A DNA stretch of 64,000 nt, taken from Sphingomonas sp. BT-65. Its GTDB lineage: Bacteria; Pseudomonadota; Alphaproteobacteria; Sphingomonadales; Sphingomonadaceae. The notes beneath the pieces are model-generated. The model had not been told where the DNA came from. It saw nothing but the letters and a program-made list of their open reading frames with translations, and did no database searches. Positions 7,634 to 16,122 of the stretch are shown here, piece by piece. The translations under genes were made by a program, and so were the position numbers. Location of the stretch: the NCBI RefSeq assembly GCF_026107375.2, contig NZ_JAPCIA010000001.1:2170001-2234000 (forward strand), given 5' to 3'. Within the stretch, counting starts at the first letter, position 1; each line of letters opens with the position of its first letter.

Positions 7634-8653
7634 ATGAGCATTGGTGAAGAGCGGCTTCAGCGCCGTATGGCGCGCGGGCGCGCATTCCTCGGCAGCGAGA
7701 CGGCGATCCTGTGCGGCGCGATGTCGTGGGTGAGCGAGCGCAACCTCGTCTCCGCGATCTCCAACGCGGGCGGGTTCGGGCTGATCGCGTGCGGCGCGAT
7801 GACGCCCGAGCTGCTCGATGCCGAGATCGCCGGGACCAAGGCGCTCACCGGCAAGCCGTTCGGCGTGAACCTGATCACGATGCACCCGCAGCTGTTCGAG
7901 CTCATCGAGGTATGCGCGAAGCACCAGGTGACGCATATCGTGCTGGCGGGCGGGCTGCCGCCGGCCGGTAGCCTCGACGCGATCAAGGGGAATGGCGCCA
8001 AGCTGATCTGCTTCGCGCCGGCGCTCAGCCTCGCCAAGAAGCTGATCCGCTCGGGCGTCGACGCGCTGGTGGTCGAGGGGATGGAAGCCGGCGGGCATAT
8101 CGGCCCGGTCTCGACCAGCGTGCTGGCGCAGGAGATCCTCCCCGAGGTCGCCGAGCAGCTCCCCGTGTTCGTCGCGGGCGGGATCGGGCGCGGCGAGGCG
8201 ATCGCCGGCTATCTCGACATGGGCGCGGCGGGGGTCCAGCTCGGCACACGCTTCGCCTGCGCGACCGAGAGCATCGCGCACCCCAATTTCAAGAAGGCCT
8301 TCTTCCGCGCCTCGGCCCGCGATGCGGTGGCGAGCGTGCAGATCGACCCGCGCCTGCCGGTGATCCCGGTGCGCGCGCTCAAGAACGCCTCGTCCGAGCT
8401 GTTCACCGCCAAGCAGCGCGAAGTCGCGCAGCTGCTCGACGAGAACAAGGTCGAGATGATGGAGGCGCAGCTCCAGATCGAGCATTACTGGGCGGGCGCG
8501 CTGCGCCGCGCGGTGATCGAGGGCGATGTCGACAATGGCTCGCTGATGGCGGGCCAGTCGGTGGGGATGGTGACCAGGGAAGAGCCGGTCGCCGAGATCA
8601 TCGCCCAGCTGATGGCCGAGGCTGCGCACGCGCTGGAGAAGCGCGCGGCCTGA
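7634..8653 (+). CDS. Nitronate monooxygenase family FMN enzyme
   Basis: A 339-residue TIM-barrel flavoprotein of the nitronate monooxygenase/2-nitropropane dioxygenase family. Key segments are AILCGAMSWVSERNLVSAIS (active-site N-terminal strand), NAGGFGLIACG, the FMN-phosphate motifs EGMEAGGHIGP and FVAGGIGRGEAIAGYL, and GAAGVQLGTRF. These enzymes oxidise alkyl nitronates; class membership (I or II) and native substrate are not clear. The ATG at 7634 gives the normal family N-terminus. Confidence 0.88.
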   Translation: MSIGEERLQRRMARGRAFLGSETAILCGAMSWVSERNLVSAISNAGGFGLIACGAMTPELLDAEIAGTKALTGKPFGVNLITMHPQLFELIEVCAKHQVTHIVLAGGLPPAGSLDAIKGNGAKLICFAPALSLAKKLIRSGVDALVVEGMEAGGHIGPVSTSVLAQEILPEVAEQLPVFVAGGIGRGEAIAGYLDMGAAGVQLGTRFACATESIAHPNFKKAFFRASARDAVASVQIDPRLPVIPVRALKNASSELFTAKQREVAQLLDENKVEMMEAQLQIEHYWAGALRRAVIEGDVDNGSLMAGQSVGMVTREEPVAEIIAQLMAEAAHALEKRAA

Positions 8654-8717
8654 CGAACCGCGCTCGCCGCGCGTTGAACCGATTGGCGCGCCCGCGCCGA
8701 TCTGATAGCGCGATACC

Positions 8718-10997
8718 ATGCCCGTTTCCGCCGCCGCCTCCGCCCGCGAGATCCTGACACGGCTGCACGACGTGATGGCCTCGCGCGCCGCGGCGCAGGC
8801 CAAGTTGAACTCGGTCGTCAACATCATCGGCGAGGCGCTGCATAGCGAGGTCTGCTCGATCTACCTGCTGCGCGAGGGGGTGCTCGAGCTGTTCGCCACA
8901 CGCGGGCTGGCGCAGGAGGCGGTCCACGTCACCAAGCTCGCCTTGGGCGAGGGCCTCACCGGCACGATCGCGGCGAATGTCGAGACGCTCAACCTCGACG
9001 AGGCGGCTGCGCACCCCGACTTCGCCTACCGCCCCGAAACGGGTGAGGATCGCTTCCACAGCTATGCTGGCGTGCCGATCATCCGCAAGGAGCGCGCGGT
9101 GGGCGTGCTGGCGGTGCAGCATGCCGATCCGCGCAAGTACGACGAAGTCGAGATCGAGGCGCTGCAGACCGTGGCGATGGTGCTGTCGGAACTGATCGCC
9201 AATGCCGGGCTGATCGACGCGGCGGGCGGCGGCGGATCGACGCGCCCGCAATCCACCGCGACGGCGCGCGTGTCCGGTTTCAAGCTGGTCGAGGGCATGG
9301 CGGCGGGCGCCGCGGTGTTCCACCAGCCGCGCATCATCATCGAGCACACCGTCGCCGAGGATACCGAAGCCGAGCGCCACCGCGTCTATGCCGCGTTCGA
9401 CAAGATGCGCGAGCAGATCGACCGCATGACCAGCCAAGCCGAGTTCGGCGGCGGCGGCGAGCATGAGGAGGTACTCGAGACCTACAAGATGTTCGCCTAT
9501 GACGAGGGCTGGAGCCGCCGCATCAACGAGGCGATCGACTCCGGCCTCACCGCCGAGGCGGCGATCGAGCGCGTCCAGCAGCGCACGCGGATGCGCATGC
9601 GGCAGATCGACGATCCGCTGCTGCGCGATCGCATGCACGACCTGGAGGACCTGTCCAACCGGCTGCTGCGCATCGTCTCGGGCCAGCTCGGCACCGCGGC
9701 GCAGCTCGGCCTGCGGCAGGATTCAATCCTGATCGCGCGCAACCTCGGGCCCGCCGAGTTGCTCGAATACGACCGGCGGCGCCTCAAGGGCGTGGTGCTC
9801 GAGGAAGGATCGCTGACCGCGCACGTCACCATCGTCGCGCGCGCGATGGGCGTGCCGGTGCTGGGCCGGGTCAAGGACATCCGCCGCCTGATCGCCGAGG
9901 GCGACAAGCTGCTGGTCGACGTGACCGAGGACACGCTGATCATCCGCCCGACCGCGGCGATGGAGGAAGCGTTCGACGCCAAGCTGCTGATCACCCAGAA
10001 GCGCCGCGCCGCCTTCGCCGCGCTCAAGAACGAGGCGCCGGTCACCAAGGACGGGCATCGCGTCACGGTGATGGTCAATGCGGGCCTCCGCGACGACGTC
10101 GCCGCGCTCGACCTGACCGGCGCCGACGGCATCGGGCTGTTCCGCACCGAATTCCAGTTCCTCGTCTCCGCCACCCTGCCCCAGCGCGAGGGGCAGCGCC
10201 GCCTCTATCGCGACGTGCTCGAAGCGGCGGGCGAGCGGCCGGTGACGTTCCGCACCGTCGATATCGGGGGCGACAAGGCGCTGCCCTATCTCGACCATGA
10301 CGAGAATGGCGACGAGGAGAATCCGGCGATGGGCTGGCGCGCGCTGCGCCTGGCGCTCGACCGCGAAGGCTTGATGAAGGTGCAGGCGCGCGCGCTGCTC
10401 GAGGCCGCGGCCGGGCGCACGCTCAACGTCATGTTCCCGATGGTCAGCGAGCCGTGGGAATTCGACCAGGCGCGTGCGCTGTTCGAGAGCCAGCGGGTGT
10501 GGCTGGAAGGGCGCGGGAACAAGCTCCCGTTGCAGATCCGCTATGGCGCGATGCTCGAGGTGCCGGCGCTGGCCGAGGTGCTCGATATCCTGCTGCCCAA
10601 TATCGATTTCCTGTCGGTCGGCACCAACGACCTGACGCAATTCCTGTTCGCCGCCGACCGCGCGCATCCCAAGCTCGCGGTGCGCTACGACTGGCTCTCG
10701 CCCTCGATCCTGCGCTTCCTGCGCCGCGTGACGCTGGAGGCCAATGCCGCCGACGTGCCATTGGCGGTGTGCGGCGAGATGGGCGGGCGGCCGCTCGAGG
10801 CGATGGCGCTGATCGGGCTCGGCATCGAGCGCCTGTCGATCACCCCCGCGGCGGTCGGCCCGATCAAGGCGATGCTGCGCACGCTCGACCGCGGCGCACT
10901 GGTCGGGGCGATGGCCGGGTTCCTGGCGCTGCCGCCGCACGACATGCGTGTGGCGCTGGAGAATTGGGCGGACGAGCATGGCGTCGAGCTCGCCTGA
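8718..10997 (+). CDS. ptsP: Phosphoenolpyruvate-protein phosphotransferase PtsP (EI-Ntr)
   Basis: A 759-residue EI-Ntr, first enzyme of the nitrogen-related phosphotransferase system (PEP to NPr to EIIA-Ntr). An N-terminal GAF domain (about residues 15-165) is followed by the PTS enzyme I fold: the HPr-binding helices, the swivelling domain with the phosphorylated histidine at about residue 369 (LTAHVTIVARAMGVP), and the PEP-binding barrel with GADGIGLFRTEFQF, FRTVDIGGDK and LSVGTNDLTQF. Length and order match GAF-containing PtsP. The GAF domain is the known glutamine/alpha-ketoglutarate sensor in this family. No HPr or EIIA gene is in the window. Confidence 0.96.
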   Translation: MPVSAAASAREILTRLHDVMASRAAAQAKLNSVVNIIGEALHSEVCSIYLLREGVLELFATRGLAQEAVHVTKLALGEGLTGTIAANVETLNLDEAAAHPDFAYRPETGEDRFHSYAGVPIIRKERAVGVLAVQHADPRKYDEVEIEALQTVAMVLSELIANAGLIDAAGGGGSTRPQSTATARVSGFKLVEGMAAGAAVFHQPRIIIEHTVAEDTEAERHRVYAAFDKMREQIDRMTSQAEFGGGGEHEEVLETYKMFAYDEGWSRRINEAIDSGLTAEAAIERVQQRTRMRMRQIDDPLLRDRMHDLEDLSNRLLRIVSGQLGTAAQLGLRQDSILIARNLGPAELLEYDRRRLKGVVLEEGSLTAHVTIVARAMGVPVLGRVKDIRRLIAEGDKLLVDVTEDTLIIRPTAAMEEAFDAKLLITQKRRAAFAALKNEAPVTKDGHRVTVMVNAGLRDDVAALDLTGADGIGLFRTEFQFLVSATLPQREGQRRLYRDVLEAAGERPVTFRTVDIGGDKALPYLDHDENGDEENPAMGWRALRLALDREGLMKVQARALLEAAAGRTLNVMFPMVSEPWEFDQARALFESQRVWLEGRGNKLPLQIRYGAMLEVPALAEVLDILLPNIDFLSVGTNDLTQFLFAADRAHPKLAVRYDWLSPSILRFLRRVTLEANAADVPLAVCGEMGGRPLEAMALIGLGIERLSITPAAVGPIKAMLRTLDRGALVGAMAGFLALPPHDMRVALENWADEHGVELA

Positions 10998-11013
10998 TTT
11001 GGTTTTGAGCTGG

Positions 11014-11127
11014 ATTCAGCTTCGCTGAATTACGGCACCGCCCTCCGCAGCCATTCCAACGATGCTTCGCATCGCCGGAACCTTGGGCTGCTCCGCCCGC
11101 TCCCCCACGTTTCAGCTTTGCTGAAAC
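11014..11127. repeat. Cluster of three tri-loop mini hairpins between ptsP and rodZ
   Basis: The 241-bp gap after ptsP holds three short perfect stem-loops: ATTCAGC-TTC-GCTGAAT at 11014-11030, CGATGC-TTC-GCATCG at 11060-11074 and GTTTCAGC-TTT-GCTGAAAC at 11109-11127. The first and third are near copies of each other. None is followed by a run of T, so they do not look like normal intrinsic terminators; they may be a short dispersed repeat or RNA-processing sites. Confidence 0.65.
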
Positions 11128-11238
11128 AGACCCTATTTTCCGGCTTGCCAGCGTTGACAGCGGGGGACGGGTGGTGGACACCGCAGCCGCGGCCTGCATC
11201 CCCCTGGCGTGAACCCCAATGCGACCGGAGTGACTTGA

Positions 11239-12123
11239 ATGGACGGCGAATCCGGCGAGAACCCGACGCTCTTCCCCGAGAAGGTCGGGGAGAAGCTGCG
11301 CGACGCGCGGCTCGCGCAGGGACTCGAGCTGTCCGACATCGCCGCGCGCACCCGCGTGCCGCTGCGCCATCTGCAGGCGATCGAGAATTCGGACTATTCG
11401 GGCCTGCCCTCGCCGACCTATGCGATCGGCTTCGTCAAGGCCTATGCCCGCGCCGTGGGCGCCGACGAGGTCGCGCTGGCCCGGGAGTTGCGCACCGAGA
11501 CCGAGGGTCTGTTCGCCGCGCGCGAGGTCTATGAGAGCTATGATCCGCAGGATCCGGTGCGCGAGCCGCCGCGGGGTCTCGCCTGGGCCGGCGCGGTGAT
11601 CGCGGCGCTGCTGCTGGTGGCGGTCGGTGTGTGGTACGGCACCGACCTGTTCCGCAGCGCAGGCAGCGAGCCGGAGCCGACGCCGACCGAGACGCCGGCT
11701 ACCCCTGAAGCGCCCGCCGAGCCCTCGCCCGCGCCGGTGCCGGCCAATGGTGGGCAAGTGACGTTGACCGCGACCCAGCCGGTCTGGCTCCGCATCTACG
11801 ACGCGAGCGGCACGCGGCTGTTCGAGAAGGAGATGGCGGCGGGCGAGCGCTATGACGTGCCGCCGGGCGCCAATGGCCCCATGATCAATCTCGGCCGGCC
11901 CGAGGCGATCCGCGTGACGATCAACGGATCGGACGTCGCGCCGCTCGGCCCCGCCGGCCGCGCGATCAAGGACGTGCCGATCAGCGCCGAGGCACTGCGC
12001 GCGCGCGGTACCGCGAATGCCGGCACCACACCGCAGCCTGGCGCCACCGCGACGCCGGCCGCCGTCCCGGCCTTTCAGCCCGCATTCGACCCCGAACCGG
12101 CTGGAAACGCCACCTTCCCTTAA
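11239..12123 (+). CDS. RodZ-like helix-turn-helix membrane protein
   Basis: A 294-residue bitopic protein of the RodZ type. The N-terminal cytoplasmic HTH_25 domain reads GEKLRDARLAQGLELSDIAA followed by TRVPLRHLQAIENSDYSGLP. One membrane helix follows (about residues 114-135). A Pro/Thr/Glu linker leads to a periplasmic DUF4115 domain with VWLRIYDASGTRLFEKEM. RodZ links MreB to the elongasome and sets cell shape. A second Pro/Ala-rich tail closes the protein. The next gene, cpoB, is 66 nt away, so both may belong to one envelope operon. Confidence 0.87.
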   Translation: MDGESGENPTLFPEKVGEKLRDARLAQGLELSDIAARTRVPLRHLQAIENSDYSGLPSPTYAIGFVKAYARAVGADEVALARELRTETEGLFAAREVYESYDPQDPVREPPRGLAWAGAVIAALLLVAVGVWYGTDLFRSAGSEPEPTPTETPATPEAPAEPSPAPVPANGGQVTLTATQPVWLRIYDASGTRLFEKEMAAGERYDVPPGANGPMINLGRPEAIRVTINGSDVAPLGPAGRAIKDVPISAEALRARGTANAGTTPQPGATATPAAVPAFQPAFDPEPAGNATFP

Positions 12124-12189
12124 GCGTGGCGACAGATTCGGCATATCATGTATAAGGCGTTGAGGATGTTTACGCCTGCGGGGATTTCG

Positions 12190-13089
12190 ATGCGTTTGAT
12201 TGGGACATTTGCGGCAATGGCCGCGCTTGCGGCGGTCATGCCCGCGGCGGCGCAGACCAGTCGCGGGGACGGGATCGAGGGCCGGGTCGACCGGCTCGAG
12301 CGCGAGATGCGCGCGGTGCAGCGCAAGGTCTTTCCGGGCGGCGCTGGCCAGACGATCGAGCCGCAGATCATCGCCCCGCAGCAGCTCCAGGCCCCTCCCG
12401 GGCAGCCCGCGACCAGCGCGGTCGCCGATCTCAACGCCCGCGTCAGCGCGGTGGAATCGCAACTGTCGCAAATGACCGGGCAGATCGAACAGGGCCAGTA
12501 CCGCCTGCGCCAGCTCGAGGAGGCGTTCAACGCCTACAGGCGTGCGACCGACGCGCGCCTGAAGGTGCTCGAGGCGGGCGCGGCGCCGGCCGAGGCGGAG
12601 GAGCCGGTGACCGGAGCGGTGCGGCCCGGACCCGCGCGCCCCGCGGTCGGCGGCCCCGCCACGCCGACGGTGAACGTCGACCGGCCCAAGAGCGAGGATC
12701 CGGCCGAGGACGGCTATATCTATGGCTATCGCCTGTGGCAGGCGAAACAGTATGACAAGGCGATTCCGGAGCTGCGCGCGGTCGTCCAGAAATATCCCAA
12801 GCACCGCCGCGCCAGCTATTCGCAGAACCTGCTCGGCCGTACTTTGCTCGACCAGGGCAAGCCGGCGCTCGCCGCGACCGCCTTCTTCGAGAGCTACCAG
12901 AAGATGCCGAACGGCGAGCGGGCGCCGGATTCGCTCTATTACCTCGCCCAGGCGCTGGTGAAGATGAAGAAGCCCGCAAGCGAGGTGTGCAAGGTCTATG
13001 ACGAGCTCACGCAAGTCTATGGCGACCGCCTGTCCGAAGCGATGAAGATGGATGTCGCCACCGGCCGCTCCGCCAGCAAGTGCAAGTGA
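12190..13089 (+). CDS. cpoB: Cell division coordinator CpoB (YbgF-like TPR protein)
   Basis: A 299-residue exported protein of the Tol-Pal associated YbgF/CpoB family. A signal peptide (about residues 1-22, ending PAAAQ) leads to a coiled-coil trimerisation segment (GIEGRVDRLEREMRAVQRKV), a Pro/Ala linker, and a C-terminal TPR domain (DGYIYGYRLWQAKQYDKAIP, ALAATAFFESYQKMPNGERA). CpoB couples Tol-Pal constriction to PBP1B. The ATG at 12190 has a GGGG ribosome site and gives the best signal peptide; an ATG at 12148 would add 14 residues. No tol genes are adjacent here. Confidence 0.88.
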   Translation: MRLIGTFAAMAALAAVMPAAAQTSRGDGIEGRVDRLEREMRAVQRKVFPGGAGQTIEPQIIAPQQLQAPPGQPATSAVADLNARVSAVESQLSQMTGQIEQGQYRLRQLEEAFNAYRRATDARLKVLEAGAAPAEAEEPVTGAVRPGPARPAVGGPATPTVNVDRPKSEDPAEDGYIYGYRLWQAKQYDKAIPELRAVVQKYPKHRRASYSQNLLGRTLLDQGKPALAATAFFESYQKMPNGERAPDSLYYLAQALVKMKKPASEVCKVYDELTQVYGDRLSEAMKMDVATGRSASKCK

Positions 13090-14089
13090 GCTGAAGCCGC
13101 CCGACACCGAATGGGTCGAGCGGTTCCGGCGGGATTTCGACACGCTGTGCGTGCGGGCGGTCGGCGGCGCTCTGCCTGACGGCACTTCGGTCGCGCTCGC
13201 CGTGTCCGGCGGACCCGACAGCATGGCGATGCTGCTGCTCGCCGCCGCCGCCTTTCCCGGACAAGTCCTCGCGGCGACAGTCGATCACGGCCTGCGTCCC
13301 GAAGCCGCCGGCGAAGCGGCGATGGTCGCGGCGGTCTGCGCCGGGCTCGGCGTGCCGCACGAGACCCTCTCCCCGGCTGCACCGATCGCGGGAAGCAGCA
13401 TGCAGAAACAGGCCCGCGAGGCGCGTTACGACGCACTTTTGTCATGGGCCGAGCGGTGCGGCGCCTATCCTCTGCTGACCGCACATCACGCCGACGACCA
13501 GGCGGAAACGCTGCTCATGCGCCTCAACCGCGCGTCCGGGGTGGCCGGGTTGAGCGGCATCCGGCCGTGGCGCTTCGAGCAGAATTGCCTGCTGCTCCGG
13601 CCGTTACTCGGCTGGCGCCGCGGACGGTTGCGGATGATCGCCGAGGCGGCGGGCGTGCCCTGGGTGGACGACCCTTCGAATGAGGACCCGCGCCATGACC
13701 GAACGCAAGTTCGCATGTTCCTGACGCATCAGACCTTGCTCGATCCCGCCGCATTGGCCGAGTCCGCCGCGCATATCGCGGAGACGGAGGAGGCGCTCGA
13801 AGCGCTGACGAGGATGTTCGAGGCGGATCGCTGGTACGGACGCAAGTGCCTGCTCCGCGCCGCCGATCTGCCGCGCGAGCTGCAGCGCCGGCTGGTGCGC
13901 CGCGCGGTAGCGGAGACGCGCGCGGTGCACGGCATCCTCCTACCGCCCTTTTCCGACGCGGCGAATGTCGAGCCGCTGCTCGACGCGTTGGAGGCCGGCC
14001 GGCCCGCTACCCAGGCCGGCGTAATGGTGACGCCCGAGCGCGACGGACGCTGGCATTTCGCCCCGGCCCCGCCGCGGCGATCACACTGA
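13052..14089 (+). CDS. tilS: tRNA(Ile)-lysidine synthase TilS
   Basis: A 345-residue PP-loop ATPase that converts cytidine 34 of tRNA-Ile2 to lysidine so that it reads AUA. The ATP site is AVSGGPDSMAML, followed by ATVDHGLRPEA, TAHHADDQAETLLMRL and RPLLGWRRGRLR, all TilS signatures. The C-terminal domain is short compared with E. coli TilS, as usual in this group. The ATG at 13052 lies 38 nt inside the end of cpoB; no better start is seen before the conserved core. It precedes ftsH, a frequent neighbour in alphaproteobacteria. Confidence 0.93.
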   Translation: MSPPAAPPASASELKPPDTEWVERFRRDFDTLCVRAVGGALPDGTSVALAVSGGPDSMAMLLLAAAAFPGQVLAATVDHGLRPEAAGEAAMVAAVCAGLGVPHETLSPAAPIAGSSMQKQAREARYDALLSWAERCGAYPLLTAHHADDQAETLLMRLNRASGVAGLSGIRPWRFEQNCLLLRPLLGWRRGRLRMIAEAAGVPWVDDPSNEDPRHDRTQVRMFLTHQTLLDPAALAESAAHIAETEEALEALTRMFEADRWYGRKCLLRAADLPRELQRRLVRRAVAETRAVHGILLPPFSDAANVEPLLDALEAGRPATQAGVMVTPERDGRWHFAPAPPRRSH

Positions 14090-14157
14090 CCGACGCTGTT
14101 CCATTGCCATTAACCTGCCAACGCCTATCTTAGGTAGAATCATCACACGGAAATTCG

Positions 14158-16116
14158 ATGAACGACAACGACAAGCAGCAGGGCCCCGAGAATAACGGCA
14201 ATCCCTGGATGAAGAGCCTGCTGATCTGGGTGGGCATCCTGGCCGCGCTCGCGCTGTTCGTGACGATGTTCGATACGCGCTCGAGCCAGTCTGCGGGCAG
14301 CACGCTCGCTTATTCGGAGTTTCTCGACAAGGTCGAGCAGGGCACCGTCAAGGACGTCAACGTCGCCGGCAGCGTGATCACCGGCACGCTGACCAACGAC
14401 AGCAAGTTCCGCACCAACGCGGTGCCCGACCCGCAGCTGATCCCGACGCTGCGCGCCAAGGGCGTGACGATCAGCGCGCGGCCCGAGGAGCAGCCCTCGG
14501 TGTGGCTGTACCTGCTCTATCAGTCGCTGCCGTTCCTGCTGTTTCTTGGCATCGCCTTCTTTGTGCTGCGCCAGATGCAGAAGGGCTCGGGCTCCGGCGC
14601 GATGGGCTTCGGCAAGTCGCGCGCAAAGCTGCTGACGCAGAAGGAGGGCAAGGTCACCTTCGACGACGTCGCCGGCATCGACGAGGCACGCGAGGAATTG
14701 CAGGAGATCGTCGAGTTCCTGAAGGATCCGACCAAGTTCGCGCGCCTCGGCGGCAAGATCCCCAAGGGCGCGCTGCTGGTCGGCTCGCCCGGCACCGGCA
14801 AGACGCTGCTCGCCCGCGCCATCGCGGGCGAGGCGGGCGTACCGTTCTTCACCATTTCGGGATCGGACTTCGTCGAGATGTTCGTCGGCGTCGGTGCGAG
14901 CCGCGTGCGCGACATGTTCGAGCAGGCCAAGAAGTCGGCGCCATGCATCGTCTTCATCGACGAGATCGACGCGGTCGGCCGCCATCGCGGTGCGGGCCTC
15001 GGCAACGGCAATGACGAGCGCGAGCAGACGCTGAACCAGCTGCTGGTCGAGATGGACGGCTTCGAGGCGAACGAAGGCATCATCATCATCGCCGCGACCA
15101 ACCGTCCCGACGTGCTTGATCCGGCGCTGCTGCGCCCGGGCCGCTTCGACCGCCAGGTGGTGGTGCCGCGCCCCGACATCGAGGGCCGCGTCAAGATCCT
15201 GCAGGTCCATATGAAGAAGGTGCCGCTGGCGCCCGACGTCGACGCGCGCACCATCGCGCGCGGCACGCCGGGCTTCTCGGGCGCCGATCTCGCCAACCTC
15301 GTCAACGAGGCGGCGCTGATGGCCGCGCGCAAGGGCAAGCGGCTGGTTGCGATGCAGGAGTTCGAGGAAGCCAAGGACAAGGTGATGATGGGCGCCGAGC
15401 GGCGTTCGATGGTGATGACCGACGACGAGAAGCGGATGACCGCCTATCACGAGGCCGGCCACGCCATCGTCAGCCTGCACGAGCCGGCATCGGACCCGAT
15501 CCACAAGGCGACGATCATCCCGCGCGGCCGTGCGCTGGGCATGGTCATGCGCCTGCCCGAGCGGGACAGCTACAGCTATCACCGCGACAAGATGTACGCG
15601 AACCTCGCCGTGGCGATGGGCGGCCGCGTCGCCGAGGAGATCATCTTCGGCTACGACAAGGTCTCGTCGGGCGCGTCGGGCGACATCCAGTACGCCACGG
15701 GCCTTGCCCGCGACATGATCACCAAATGGGGCATGTCGGACAAGGTCGGCCCGGTCGAATACGCCCAGCCCGAGGGCGAATCGTTCCTCGGCTATTCGGC
15801 GTCGCAGCCGCGGCACATGTCGAACGAGACCCAGCAGCTGATCGACCATGAGATCCGGTCGACCGTCGAGGGCGGGCTCAAGCGTGCGCGCGAGGTGCTG
15901 ACCGAGCATCTCGAACAGCTTCACACGCTGGCCGGCGCGCTGCTCGAATATGAGACGCTGTCGGGCGAGGAGATCAAGAAGCTGCTCGCCGACGGCGATA
16001 TCGGGCGCCCCGAGCCGGGCTCGCTCAAGGGTCCGGTCGCGGCGGCGGGAACCTCAATTCCCAAGACGCGGCGGCCCAAGGGTCCGTTCGGCAGCCCGGC
16101 CCCACAGGGGGCATAG
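14158..16116 (+). CDS. ftsH: ATP-dependent zinc metalloprotease FtsH
   Basis: A 652-residue membrane AAA+ protease that degrades misassembled membrane proteins and regulatory substrates. Two N-terminal membrane helices flank a periplasmic domain (about residues 20-40 and 115-135). The AAA domain has Walker A GSPGTGKT at 209-216 (proline is more usual than the serine at position 2), Walker [12 protein letters not shown], and the [13 protein letters not shown] pore-2 region. The protease part has the zinc motif HEAGH at 431-435. It is followed closely by a convergent gene, so it probably ends its transcription unit. Confidence 0.97.
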   Translation: MNDNDKQQGPENNGNPWMKSLLIWVGILAALALFVTMFDTRSSQSAGSTLAYSEFLDKVEQGTVKDVNVAGSVITGTLTNDSKFRTNAVPDPQLIPTLRAKGVTISARPEEQPSVWLYLLYQSLPFLLFLGIAFFVLRQMQKGSGSGAMGFGKSRAKLLTQKEGKVTFDDVAGIDEAREELQEIVEFLKDPTKFARLGGKIPKGALLVGSPGTGKTLLARAIAGEAGVPFFTISGSDFVEMFVGVGASRVRDMFEQAKKSAPCIVFIDEIDAVGRHRGAGLGNGNDEREQTLNQLLVEMDGFEANEGIIIIAATNRPDVLDPALLRPGRFDRQVVVPRPDIEGRVKILQVHMKKVPLAPDVDARTIARGTPGFSGADLANLVNEAALMAARKGKRLVAMQEFEEAKDKVMMGAERRSMVMTDDEKRMTAYHEAGHAIVSLHEPASDPIHKATIIPRGRALGMVMRLPERDSYSYHRDKMYANLAVAMGGRVAEEIIFGYDKVSSGASGDIQYATGLARDMITKWGMSDKVGPVEYAQPEGESFLGYSASQPRHMSNETQQLIDHEIRSTVEGGLKRAREVLTEHLEQLHTLAGALLEYETLSGEEIKKLLADGDIGRPEPGSLKGPVAAAGTSIPKTRRPKGPFGSPAPQGA

Positions 16117-16122
16117 GGCTCC

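Noticed and set aside
10864-13224. A 786-codon leftward open frame across ptsP end, rodZ and cpoB
   Set aside because: Opposes three recognised genes and has low-complexity shadow composition.
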